In this document: one piece after another, positions 7,764-15,557 of the stretch
How positions within the stretch are numbered: position 1 is the stretch's first letter
Layout: the number at the start of each line of letters is the position of its first letter
Assembly (NCBI GenBank): GCA_900755005.1
Contig: CAAEEX010000126.1
Coordinates: forward strand, 1-46,775
Direction of reading: 5' to 3'
DNA length: 46,775 nucleotides
From: an uncultured Collinsella sp.
GTDB taxonomy: Bacteria > Actinomycetota > Coriobacteriia > Coriobacteriales > Coriobacteriaceae
Made by a program: the position numbers and the translations under genes
Notes under the pieces: generated by a model
The model's database searches: none
Told to the model about the DNA's origin: nothing
The model's input: only the letters and a program-made list of their open reading frames with translations

Positions 7764-9197
7764 TTAGCGGCGCTCGAGGACCGCGACAGTTTCGGTGTGG
7801 TCGGTATGGGGGAACATGTCGACGGGCGTGATCTTGAGCAGGCGATAGCCTCCGTCGAGGAGCTGGTGCAGGTCGCGCTCTTGGGTCACGGGGTTGCAGC
7901 TGATATAGGTGATGCGGCGCGGCTTGAGTGCGCAGGCGGCTTCGAGGAACTCGGGGGTGGAGCCGGCGCGCGGCGGGTCGATGGAAAGGACATCGATCCG
8001 CTCGTTGTTGTCGGCGGCGTCCAGGATGTAATCGGTGGCGTCGTCGGCCATAAACCAAGCGCTGCGGGTGAGGCCGTTGAGCTCGGCATTGCGACGTGCG
8101 TCGGCAATGCCCGCCGGGTTGCGCTCCACGCCGAGCAGCATAATGCCGACACCTCTGTCCTGGGTATCCTTCGCGGCGCACAGACCGATGGTGCCGCTAC
8201 CGCAGTAAGCGTCCATAAGAATGTCACCCTGCTGCAGGTCCATGCCGTCAATCGCGAGCTGATAGAGCAACTCGGTCTGCTGCGGATTGGTCTGGTAGAA
8301 CGCGGTGGGGGAGATATCGAACTCGCAGCCGAGCAGCTGGTCGCGCATGCATTCGGCGCCATAGACGATACGAGTCTCCTCACCCAAGATGGCATTGCCG
8401 GGGCGACCGTTGATGTTCTGAGCGACGGTGACGATATGCGGATTAAGCGCCGCGACGGCTTCAAAGAACTCCTGCGCATGCGGCAGGTCGCGCTGAGCGG
8501 TCACGAGGGTGACCACAATCTGGTCGGTGCGCCAGCCGCAGCGAACGACGGCATAGCGAAGCAGCCCCAGATGCTTGTCTTCGTTAAAGGCGGGAATATG
8601 CAGACGTTCGGCCTCGCGAGCGATGCCGTTGAGAATCTGACGAGCGCCCGGCGCCTCGACAGGGCATTCAGGAACAGCAACGATTCTGTGTGTCCCACGT
8701 TCAAAAAAGCCGCAGCGGACAGCGCCCTCTTTGCCGGGAGCAAACGGAGTGGCAGCCTTATGACGAAAACCACGCGGCGCAGGATATTTGCCCGGGTCTC
8801 CCAGGGTGACTCCCATACCGCGAATGGGGTCGACGCTAATGCCCTCGCGCTCGCAGAGCTCAGCAAACAGCTCCTCCATAGCAGCCTGCTTGGCCGCCAA
8901 CTGCTTCTTATAAGGACGATTGAGTGCCGTACACCCACCACAAGCTTTTATGATCGAACAGGGAGACTTGGGATCCACGGCCTTACGCGCAGACGTAACC
9001 CGATCTTTATGCGAGCGCTTGGAGCGAGTATGAGATGCCTTATCCTCGTTCCGACGAGAGCCGGGACGCTTGGCCTTAGCCTTGCCCTTCGCATCCTGAG
9101 ACGACTTGGATTTCTTAGAAGGTTTTTTCTCCTCCGACCCTTCAGTCGCTTCGATCAAAGCACGACGAGCCCTACGCTCCGCACGAGATTCTGCCAT
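7764..9197 (-). CDS. rlmD: 23S rRNA (uracil-5-)-methyltransferase, RlmD/RumA family
   Basis: 477 residues. An iron-sulfur, SAM-dependent m5U methyltransferase. Cluster cysteines C80, C86, C89 (CSIIKACGGC) and C178 (VPECPV) keep the C-X5-C-X2-C spacing of RumA. The SAM site is DAYCGSGTIGL, with DPPRAG and the nucleophile SCNPVTQERDL near the C-terminus. Residues 1-75 are a Lys/Arg/Ser-rich tail where E. coli RlmD has a TRAM domain, so RNA binding may rely on this tail. GGAG lies upstream of the ATG at 9197. The exact target uridine (RlmD- or RlmCD-like) is not certain. Confidence 0.88.
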   Translation of the reverse strand: MAESRAERRARRALIEATEGSEEKKPSKKSKSSQDAKGKAKAKRPGSRRNEDKASHTRSKRSHKDRVTSARKAVDPKSPCSIIKACGGCTALNRPYKKQLAAKQAAMEELFAELCEREGISVDPIRGMGVTLGDPGKYPAPRGFRHKAATPFAPGKEGAVRCGFFERGTHRIVAVPECPVEAPGARQILNGIAREAERLHIPAFNEDKHLGLLRYAVVRCGWRTDQIVVTLVTAQRDLPHAQEFFEAVAALNPHIVTVAQNINGRPGNAILGEETRIVYGAECMRDQLLGCEFDISPTAFYQTNPQQTELLYQLAIDGMDLQQGDILMDAYCGSGTIGLCAAKDTQDRGVGIMLLGVERNPAGIADARRNAELNGLTRSAWFMADDATDYILDAADNNERIDVLSIDPPRAGSTPEFLEAACALKPRRITYISCNPVTQERDLHQLLDGGYRLLKITPVDMFPHTDHTETVAVLERR

Positions 9198-9304
9198 CAA
9201 TAACTCCACTAATTCACGAATTAAAGCTGCAAGTATTGTACCGTGCCAAGCCAGCAGACGATATACAAGCGGTTTATTCGTGTCAGTGATAAGCCCAACG
9301 ACGG

Positions 9305-9443
9305 TTGCCCGCCGCGTGAGGGGTGTGGGGGTTAAGTTTATCGCGAGTTCCGCACGAACAGGAGGCCACTTAATGTGGCCTCCGTCGTGAGCAGGACTGT
9401 AGAGCAGGAAACTTAACCCCCACACCCCTCACGCGGCGGGCAA
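9305..9443. repeat. 139-bp nested palindromic element
   Basis: Perfect 35-bp inverted arms (9305-9339 and 9409-9443) enclose a second hairpin (9353-9389: CACGA...GGAGGCCAC / GTGGCCTCC...TCGTG). It fills most of the 338-bp gap between the divergent rlmD-like gene and the ABC importer operon. The importer promoter starts eight bases beyond its right arm. It contains no gene. Confidence 0.92.
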
Positions 9444-9450
9444 ACTCGCC

Positions 9451-9479
9451 TTGTGCTCTATCACGCTAAAGTGTATGAT
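9451..9479 (+). promoter_or_regulatory. Promoter of the amino-acid ABC importer operon
   Basis: TTGTGC, then 17 bp, then TATGAT. The predicted start site is near 9486, just upstream of the palindrome at 9498-9517. Confidence 0.6.
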
Positions 9480-9497
9480 TCTGAACGTTACATGATT

Positions 9498-9517
9498 CAC
9501 TTTACTTAACTAAAGTG
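9498..9517. promoter_or_regulatory. Candidate operator, shared motif with ilvE
   Basis: CACTTTACTTAACTAAAGTG is a near-perfect palindrome between the promoter and the ribosome-binding site. A 17-bp match (15 identical bases, two transitions) occurs before ilvE at 39908-39924. A repressor bound here would block the importer transcript. Confidence 0.5.
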
Positions 9518-9535
9518 CCATCAAGGGGGAATACC

Positions 9536-10396
9536 ATGAACACCGATATGTCTCGTCGTCAGTTTGTTGGTCTAGCCGGCTCGCTCGCCGCGGTGCTTGG
9601 CCTTGGTCTTGTCGGTTGCGGCGGTGGTGCTGGCAAGGGCTCCGCTGCTGGCTCTGCCGCGGCCAAGGATGTGAAGGGCGCCGCGGAGTCCAAGAAGCTC
9701 GTGGTGGGCTTTGATAAGTCCTATCCTCCGTACGGCTTTGTGGGCGACGATGGCGAGTACACCGGCTTTGATCTCGATCTGGCCAAGGCCGTTGCCGATA
9801 AGCAGGGCTGGGATGTCGATTACGAGGCCATCGATTGGGATGCCAAGGACACGCTGCTCAACTCCGGCGCCATCAACTGCATCTGGAACGGCTTTACCAT
9901 GGAGGGTCGCGAGGACGACTACACGTTCTCCGAGCCGTACATGCTCAATGAGCAGGTGCTCGTGGTCAAGAAGGACGCGGGTATCAAGAGCTGGGAGGAT
10001 CTTGCCGGCAAGACCGTGATTACCCAGACTGATTCCGCTGCGCAGGATGTGCTCGAGGGCGACCAGAAGGATCTGGCCGCGACGTTTGCCACGCTCGATA
10101 CCATCGGTGAGTACAACACGGCGTTTATGCAGCTCGAGAGTGGTGCGGTCGATGCCGTTGCCTGTGACCTCTCGATCGCTCAGTATCAGCTGGCCGCCAA
10201 GCCCGATGCCTATACGCAGCTCGATGAGCCGCTGTCCAGCGAACACTACGCCGTCGGCTTTAAGAAGGGCGACAGCAAGTCGGCCGACGCCGTGACCGAG
10301 TCGCTCAAGGCGCTCTATGAGGACGGTACGGTCAAGGACCTGTGCGATAAGTATTCAAGCTATGGTCTTTCCTTCGACAACTGGGTGCTCAAATAG
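9536..10396 (+). CDS. Amino-acid ABC transporter substrate-binding lipoprotein
   Basis: 286 residues. An extracytoplasmic solute-binding protein of the polar amino-acid family (SBP_bac_3). The N-terminus has a twin-arginine-like SRRQF motif (R7, R8), a hydrophobic stretch and the lipobox LVGC with C28 as lipidated cysteine. The mature part shows VVGFDKSYPPYGF, GFDLDLAKAVA and the WNGFTMEGRE hinge region of glutamine/polar amino-acid binders. Its ligand is not predictable. The ATG at 9536 follows AAGGGGGAATACC. First gene of a binding protein-permease-ATPase operon. Confidence 0.93.
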   Translation: MNTDMSRRQFVGLAGSLAAVLGLGLVGCGGGAGKGSAAGSAAAKDVKGAAESKKLVVGFDKSYPPYGFVGDDGEYTGFDLDLAKAVADKQGWDVDYEAIDWDAKDTLLNSGAINCIWNGFTMEGREDDYTFSEPYMLNEQVLVVKKDAGIKSWEDLAGKTVITQTDSAAQDVLEGDQKDLAATFATLDTIGEYNTAFMQLESGAVDAVACDLSIAQYQLAAKPDAYTQLDEPLSSEHYAVGFKKGDSKSADAVTESLKALYEDGTVKDLCDKYSSYGLSFDNWVLK

Positions 10397-10406
10397 CGGC
10401 TTTCCC

Positions 10407-10490
10407 AGGCACCCGATTTTGCCGTTCAAACCGTCGCTTGCGTACATTTAGTACGCGGCGCTCCTCTTTCACGGCAAACTCGGGCACCTG
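10407..10490 (+). other. Structured spacer between binding protein and permease genes
   Basis: Imperfect 21-base arms (starting at CCAGGCACCC and ending at GGGCACCTGG, 18 of 21 pairing) enclose a perfect hairpin GCGTAC-ATTTA-GTACGC (10446-10456 region). There is no U tract, so it is not an obvious terminator. By analogy with the malE-malF spacer it could stabilise the upstream mRNA and raise binding-protein levels over the permease. Confidence 0.6.
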
Positions 10491-10507
10491 GAAAACCCGC
10501 TTTAGCA

Positions 10508-11200
10508 TTGGGTTCGCTGTTCCGTTACTGTGAAAGAGAGCTTGGGTTGTCTATTCAGGTCATGATGCAGATGCTTGGCCAGGGATTCTTGGTCAGTTTG
10601 CAGCTGTTTGTGCTGACGTTGCTCGGATCGATTCCGCTGGGAATCCCCGTGGCGTTTATGCGCATGAGCAAGGTCGCGCCGCTGCGTTGGATTGCGCGCA
10701 TCTATATTTCAGTGGTGCGCGGCACGCCGCTTATGCTGCAGATGTTTGCGATCTACTTTGCCCCGTACTACGTGTTTGGCATCTCGCTCACGCCCGATTC
10801 CAAATGGACGGCGTGCGTCGTGGCATTCATCATCAACTACGCCGGCTACTTTGCCGAGATCTATCGCTCGGGCCTGCAGTCCATTCCGCGTGGTCAATAT
10901 GAGGCCGCCGAGGTGCTGGGCTACTCGCGTCTGCAGACGTTTCTGTATATCGTGATGCCGCAGGTCGCCAAGCGCATTTTGCCGGCGATGGGCAACGAGA
11001 TCATCACACTGGTCAAGGACACGTCGCTGGCGTTTGCCATCGGCGTGGGTGAGATGTTCTCGACCGCCAAGGCGCTGGTCGCCTCGCAGGTGAGCATGGT
11101 GCCGTTTGCGATCGCGGCGCTGATTTACTGGGTCTTTAACTTTGTGGTCGAGATGCTGCTGGGCGCCGCCGAAAAGAAGCTGGACTATTATCATGACTAA
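10508..11200 (+). CDS. Amino-acid ABC transporter permease
   Basis: About 230 residues of the HisM/GlnP-type inner-membrane permease family. Hydrophobic segments include FLVSLQLFVLTLLGSIPLGIP, MLQMFAIYFAPYYV and FAIAALIYWVFNFVVEMLL. The cytoplasmic EAA loop is EAAEVLGYSRLQTFLYIVMP, which contacts the ATPase. The start is uncertain: TTG at 10508 gives the longest frame but has no clear ribosome-binding site; ATG at 10562 or 10565 would still leave every membrane segment. Its end overlaps the ATPase start by eight bases. Confidence 0.9.
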   Translation: MGSLFRYCERELGLSIQVMMQMLGQGFLVSLQLFVLTLLGSIPLGIPVAFMRMSKVAPLRWIARIYISVVRGTPLMLQMFAIYFAPYYVFGISLTPDSKWTACVVAFIINYAGYFAEIYRSGLQSIPRGQYEAAEVLGYSRLQTFLYIVMPQVAKRILPAMGNEIITLVKDTSLAFAIGVGEMFSTAKALVASQVSMVPFAIAALIYWVFNFVVEMLLGAAEKKLDYYHD

Positions 11201-11957
11201 CTCAGTGATGAAAATCGAAAGCGCGCGTAAGGCGTTTGGCGGCAATGAGGTGCTCAAGGATATCTCACTCGAAGTCAAGCGCGGTGAGGTCGTGGCGATT
11301 ATCGGACCTTCGGGCGGCGGTAAGTCTACGCTGCTGCGGTGTGCCACGCTGCTCGAGACACTCGACGGAGGCTCTCTCTCGTTTGGCGACCTTGCCGTTG
11401 CGACGGACGCGGGGCCGGGTGCGGTCTATGCGAAAGGCGACGTGCCCAAACAGGCGCGCTCGCGGTTTGGTCTGGTGTTCCAGAACTACAATCTGTTCCC
11501 GCACTATACGGTGATGAAAAACATCATCGACGCGCCGATCCGCGTGCTTAAGCGCCCGCGCGAGCAGGCGGAGGCGCGTGCGCGTGAGTTGATCGCGCAG
11601 ATGGGGCTTACGGGCAACGAGAACAAGGTGCCGTGTGAGCTTTCGGGCGGTCAGCAGCAGCGCGTGAGTATTGCCCGCGCCCTGGCGCTCGATCCGGAAA
11701 TCTTATTCTTTGACGAGCCGACCTCGGCACTCGATCCCGAGCTGACGGCCGAGGTGCTGCGTGTCATTAAGGACCTGGCGGCGCAGAATATGACGATGGT
11801 AATCGTGACCCACGCGATGCAATTTGCGCGCGATGTTGCCGACCACGTGGTCTTTATGGATGGCGGTTGCATTGTCGAGGAGGGATCTGCCGAGCAGGTT
11901 ATCGACCATCCGCGCGAGCAGCGCACGCGTGAGTTCTTGAGCCGTATCGAGGGATAG
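11193..11957 (+). CDS. Amino-acid ABC transporter ATP-binding protein
   Basis: 254 residues. The cytosolic ATPase of the importer, HisP/GlnQ type. Walker A GPSGGGKST, Q-loop VFQNYNLFPH, signature LSGGQQQRVSIARAL, Walker B ILFFDEPTSALDPE and switch histidine VTHAMQ are all intact. The ATG at 11193 overlaps the permease stop (ATGACTAA), which suggests translational coupling; a second ATG at 11208 is possible. A strong terminator follows. Confidence 0.95.
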   Translation: MTNSVMKIESARKAFGGNEVLKDISLEVKRGEVVAIIGPSGGGKSTLLRCATLLETLDGGSLSFGDLAVATDAGPGAVYAKGDVPKQARSRFGLVFQNYNLFPHYTVMKNIIDAPIRVLKRPREQAEARARELIAQMGLTGNENKVPCELSGGQQQRVSIARALALDPEILFFDEPTSALDPELTAEVLRVIKDLAAQNMTMVIVTHAMQFARDVADHVVFMDGGCIVEEGSAEQVIDHPREQRTREFLSRIEG

Positions 11958-11990
11958 GCTCAGGTATTTACTCAACTATTAATTGAGGCG

Positions 11991-12031
11991 AAGCCGCCAC
12001 AGGTCTTACGGTCTGTGGCGGCTTTTTGTTT
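11991..12031 (+). terminator. Terminator of the amino-acid importer operon
   Basis: A perfect 12-bp stem AAGCCGCCACAG / CTGTGGCGGCTT is followed by TTTGTTT. The 236-bp gap that follows, up to 12267, shows only a short GTCGGC/GCCGAC hairpin and no confident promoter. Confidence 0.9.
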
Positions 12032-12267
12032 ACATCGACGGGGTTCAATAATTGCCCCACAAGCTTGTCTCTTCCTCTCGCCGCCTGTATTCATACGTGT
12101 GCCGAAAGGTATGCATGGACAGCCGTCCGTGAGGGTAGGGTGGTGGCATAGGACATTTGGAGGGTGAGTCGGCTCGGCTGCCGACCATGCTGCTCCCGGG
12201 ACGGCACCGACCGCGAACTCTCCCCGTTGGCGTCGCGCATTGCGCGCGGCCCTGCAAGGAGGTCATC

Positions 12268-14343
12268 ATGGGTGCTCCCAAGACCGGTAACGTAAGGAAC
12301 GTGGTGCTCGTAGGCCAAGGCGGGGTGGGCAAGACTTCACTCGCCGAGGCCATGCTCCACCTTTCCGGCAAGACCGCCCGCCTGGGCGGCCACGACGGCA
12401 CCAAGCCCACGCTCGACTATGACCCCGAAGAGGTCAAGCGTGCGTTTTCCATCTCGACGACCATTGCGCCGATCGACTGGAAGGGCGCTCGTATCAACGT
12501 GCTCGATGCCCCGTGTTACCCCGATTTTATCGGCGACGCCTTTGCCGCGATGAGCGTCTGCGAGACGGCCCTGTTTGTGGTCGACGCCGAGGCCGGCCCG
12601 CAGCCTACGACGGTTAAGCTCTGGTATGCCGCCGAGGACCTGCGCTTGGCGCGTGCGGTGTTCGTAAACCGCCTGTCGCGCTCCGAGGCCAGCTTTGCGA
12701 CCACGATGGACCTGCTGCAGGAGCGCTTTGGCACGCGCCTGGGCGCCGTGACCCTTCCCTGGGGCGAGGGCGAGGACTTTGACGGCATCATCGACCTGGT
12801 GCGCATGAAGGCGCGCCATTGCAACGGCACCGAAGCCGTTGAGTCGGAGATTCCCGAGGAGTATCGTGCCCAGGCCGAGGAAGCCCATGACCATCTGTGC
12901 GAGCTGGTGGCCGAGGCTGACGATGAGCTGATGATGAAGTACCTGGAAGGCGAGGAGACGCTGACGCAGGAGGAGCTTGAAGGCCTGCTGTCGAAGGCGA
13001 TCGCCGAGCGCATCTTTGTGCCGGTCTTTGCGGGCGATTGCATTAAGGAGCAGGGCGTCAACTCGCTGATGGACGACATCGCCACATACTTCCCGGCGCC
13101 GACGGACTACGGTGAGATGCCACTCATCGACGGTGATTCGCTCAAGATCTCGAGTGACGATGACCGCCCGGTGGCGTTTGTGTTTAAGACGCTGGTCGAT
13201 CCGCAGCAGGGTCGCATCAGCTTTATCAAGGTGCTGACGGGCACGCTTGAGCCGGGCCTTGAGCTGATCAATGCGCGCACACGCAAGGGTGAGCGTCTGG
13301 CTCACCTGTATGTGATGTGCGGCCGTGACATGACCGAGGTCGGCCACGCCTATGCCGGCGACATCATCGTGGCGCCCAAGCTGGCGGCAGAGACGGGTGA
13401 CACGCTCTCGATTACCGGCAAGGTCGAGGCTGCGGCGTTTAAGTTCCCCAACTCGCAGTACCGCATTGCTATCGAGGCCGAGAACCGCGGCGACGAAGAG
13501 AAGCTCTACACGTTTATCGAGAAGGCCTGCAAGGCCGATCCGACTATGAGCATCGACCGCGACGAGGAGACCGGCCAGACCATCATTTCGGCGGTGGGCG
13601 AGGCGCAGGTTTCGGTCCTGCTCAATCGTCTTGAGGATCGCACCAAGGTCGCGGCCAAGAGCGTGCCGATCCGCATTCCGTATCGCGAGACCATCCGCCG
13701 CACGGCGAGCGCCCAGGGTCGCCACAAGAAGCAGACCGGCGGCGCCGGTCAGTACGGCGACTGCTGGCTGCGCGTGGAGCCGCTCATTGGGCCCGACGGC
13801 ACGAGCGACGGCTATGAGTTCGTGGACGAGGTCGTGGGCGGCCGCATCCCGCGCTCGCTGATTCCCGCCGTGGACAAGGGCGTCCAGGAGACCATGAAGG
13901 ACGGTATTATTGCCGGCTATCCGCTCACGGGCATTCGCGTGGCTGTGTACGACGGTTCGTATCACAGCGTCGACTCCAACGAGATGGCGTTCCGCGCGGC
14001 GGCTCGCATCGGTCTGCGCAAGGCATGCGCCGACGCCGACCCGGTGGTGCTGGAGCCCATCGAGGAAATCACGGTGACTATCCCCGAGAGCTACGCCGGC
14101 GCCGTGATGGGCGACATCTCGGCCTCGCGCGGTCGCGTGACGGGTATGGAGACCGATGAGCGCGGCGACACCGTAGTCATTGCCCAGGCGCCGCTCGCCG
14201 AGCTGACGGATTACTCGACGCGCCTGCGCTCTATCACGCGCGGCACGGGCGACTTTACCATGAAGCCCGCAGGCTATGAGCAGGTGCCTTATGACGTTCA
14301 GGCCAAGCTGGTCGAGCGCTATGAGGAGGGCCGCGCCAAGTAA
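12268..14343 (+). CDS. EF-G-like translational GTPase with degenerate G3 and G4 motifs
   Basis: 691 residues with EF-G domain order: GTPase domain, domain II, domain III, domain IV (GGAGQYGDCWLRVEP) and domain V (YAGAVMGDISASRGRVTGME). G1 is GQGGVGKT (16-23). G3 reads DAPCYPDF (80-87) where EF-G has DTPGHVDF, so the catalytic His is Tyr. G4 reads NRLS (134-137) where NKxD is expected, so the guanine-specifying Asp is missing. This is a paralogue, related to actinobacterial EF-G2-type proteins, rather than the main EF-G; no rpsL-rpsG-fusA neighbourhood is present. The AAGGAGG site supports the ATG at 12268. Confidence 0.85.
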   Translation: MGAPKTGNVRNVVLVGQGGVGKTSLAEAMLHLSGKTARLGGHDGTKPTLDYDPEEVKRAFSISTTIAPIDWKGARINVLDAPCYPDFIGDAFAAMSVCETALFVVDAEAGPQPTTVKLWYAAEDLRLARAVFVNRLSRSEASFATTMDLLQERFGTRLGAVTLPWGEGEDFDGIIDLVRMKARHCNGTEAVESEIPEEYRAQAEEAHDHLCELVAEADDELMMKYLEGEETLTQEELEGLLSKAIAERIFVPVFAGDCIKEQGVNSLMDDIATYFPAPTDYGEMPLIDGDSLKISSDDDRPVAFVFKTLVDPQQGRISFIKVLTGTLEPGLELINARTRKGERLAHLYVMCGRDMTEVGHAYAGDIIVAPKLAAETGDTLSITGKVEAAAFKFPNSQYRIAIEAENRGDEEKLYTFIEKACKADPTMSIDRDEETGQTIISAVGEAQVSVLLNRLEDRTKVAAKSVPIRIPYRETIRRTASAQGRHKKQTGGAGQYGDCWLRVEPLIGPDGTSDGYEFVDEVVGGRIPRSLIPAVDKGVQETMKDGIIAGYPLTGIRVAVYDGSYHSVDSNEMAFRAAARIGLRKACADADPVVLEPIEEITVTIPESYAGAVMGDISASRGRVTGMETDERGDTVVIAQAPLAELTDYSTRLRSITRGTGDFTMKPAGYEQVPYDVQAKLVERYEEGRAK

Positions 14344-14378
14344 CGTGTGGCGTTGCCTGCAATGTAGGTGCTGACGAA

Positions 14379-14416
14379 AAGGCCGTCCTGGGTAACCGGG
14401 ACGGCCTTATTTGATC
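14379..14416 (+). terminator. Terminator after the EF-G-like gene
   Basis: The stem AAGGCCGTCC / GGGACGGCCTT is followed by ATTTGATCC. It lies between convergent genes. Confidence 0.75.
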
Positions 14417-14472
14417 CCTGGGGGACGGAGGAAAACGGATCATTTTTTGGGCTACGGGCAGCGCAGTCGGCA

Positions 14473-15438
14473 CTAGTCTCCGGATGCCTGGTTGCGGCCG
14501 GTGGCGTAGTCGATCTGCACATGCGGCTGCAGGTTGTAGCAGTACGCGTGGAAGCAGAGGGTCTTACCGTGGTCCTCGACCGATTGCGCCTCAAGGCGCA
14601 CGCCACGACAGACGAGTTCCTCTTCGTTGTACATGGGCGTGACGCGGTAGAGCACATGGTTGCCCGTGTTGCGGATGTAGTCGAGGATCTGCTCTTCAAA
14701 CGGCAGCATGCCCGTCTCGTTGAGATAGCGCGTGCCGGTGAGGAGATTCTTGCGATTGGCGTTCTCGCCGCAGAGCGACCAGGCGATAAGGTGGCAGCGG
14801 TTGTAGAGGCTCTGGCCTGGAATAAAGTCGTAGCGCTGCTGGTGCCAACCGGCAGGATGGATACGCGAGATATCGCCGCGCTTTCCCTGTCCGAGCGACT
14901 CGGGGCCTACGCAGGCGAGCGCCTTGCGAGTGCGGCCCAGGCTGTCGAGTTTGGAGAATTTTTTAAAGCAGCCCTCTTCGGTGGCACGCTCATACTCGTC
15001 GAGCGTGAATGACGGTGTACCTAGCGGGTGCGTGCTGTCGGCGCGCAGGGCAACGTAGGGGTTGCCGGCGTAGTCGGGAATGCTGCTGAGATAAACACCG
15101 CGGGCGCGGTTGAGGTCGGGGTTTTCCACCTCGTCGATGGGGATGGCGGCGCTGTCCTCGGCAACGTTGCCGTTGGTGTTGGTCGTGGCGGATTCGGAGC
15201 CATCGCCGGAGTCCTCGGAGCTCGCCGTTCCCGATTCGAGCCGAGCGACCAGGTCTGCCTCGTCGTCGGTGCGGCTGGGACTCTCGTTTTGCTTTTCGGC
15301 CAGAGCCGCCGCCTGCTCATCGCTTTGCGGCGACAACAGCTTGGGCGCTCCGTCGATCGATCCCGTAAACAGCGCAAACCCCAGCACCACGGCGGTGCCG
15401 ATGGAAAGTACTTGCTTGTAGGTGGACTTGCGCGACAT
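14473..15438 (-). CDS. Secreted or membrane-anchored DNA/RNA non-specific endonuclease
   Basis: 321 residues. An N-terminal hydrophobic segment (about 8-28) is followed by a Ser/Thr/Asp/Glu-rich spacer (about 35-105) and a C-terminal nuclease domain. The domain resembles streptococcal DNA-entry and secreted nucleases: YNRCHLIAWSLCGEN, then NLLTGTRYLNETGMLPFE. The catalytic motif is NRCH (213-216) instead of DRGH; His216 and the metal-binding Asn in RKNLLTG are kept. It probably degrades extracellular nucleic acid or serves DNA uptake, which is inferred from family. CCAGGAGCC precedes the ATG at 15438. Confidence 0.88.
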   Translation of the reverse strand: MSRKSTYKQVLSIGTAVVLGFALFTGSIDGAPKLLSPQSDEQAAALAEKQNESPSRTDDEADLVARLESGTASSEDSGDGSESATTNTNGNVAEDSAAIPIDEVENPDLNRARGVYLSSIPDYAGNPYVALRADSTHPLGTPSFTLDEYERATEEGCFKKFSKLDSLGRTRKALACVGPESLGQGKRGDISRIHPAGWHQQRYDFIPGQSLYNRCHLIAWSLCGENANRKNLLTGTRYLNETGMLPFEEQILDYIRNTGNHVLYRVTPMYNEEELVCRGVRLEAQSVEDHGKTLCFHAYCYNLQPHVQIDYATGRNQASGD

Positions 15439-15471
15439 TGAGGCTCCTGGATGGACGGCTGGGAATCTACC

Positions 15472-15480
15472 AGTCTAGCA
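15472..15480 (-). promoter_or_regulatory. Extended -10 for the nuclease gene
   Basis: On the minus strand TGCTAGACT matches TGn plus TATAAT-like, 33 bp before the start codon. Confidence 0.4.
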
Positions 15481-15557
15481 GGAGCCGCCGAAGGTCGTTC
15501 TATCGAACAAATACTCAAGATTTGGGATAGACGCTACTGATTAATTTGTCCCGCGGT

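Noticed and set aside
12337..13965. A 542-codon minus-strand frame inside the EF-G-like gene
   Set aside because: Antisense shadow of a gene with clear domain motifs; no ribosome-binding site or family match.
15498..15509. SOS (LexA) box upstream of the nuclease gene
   Set aside because: The half-sites are GTTC-N4-GAAC, the reverse arrangement of the GAAC-N4-GTTC LexA site.
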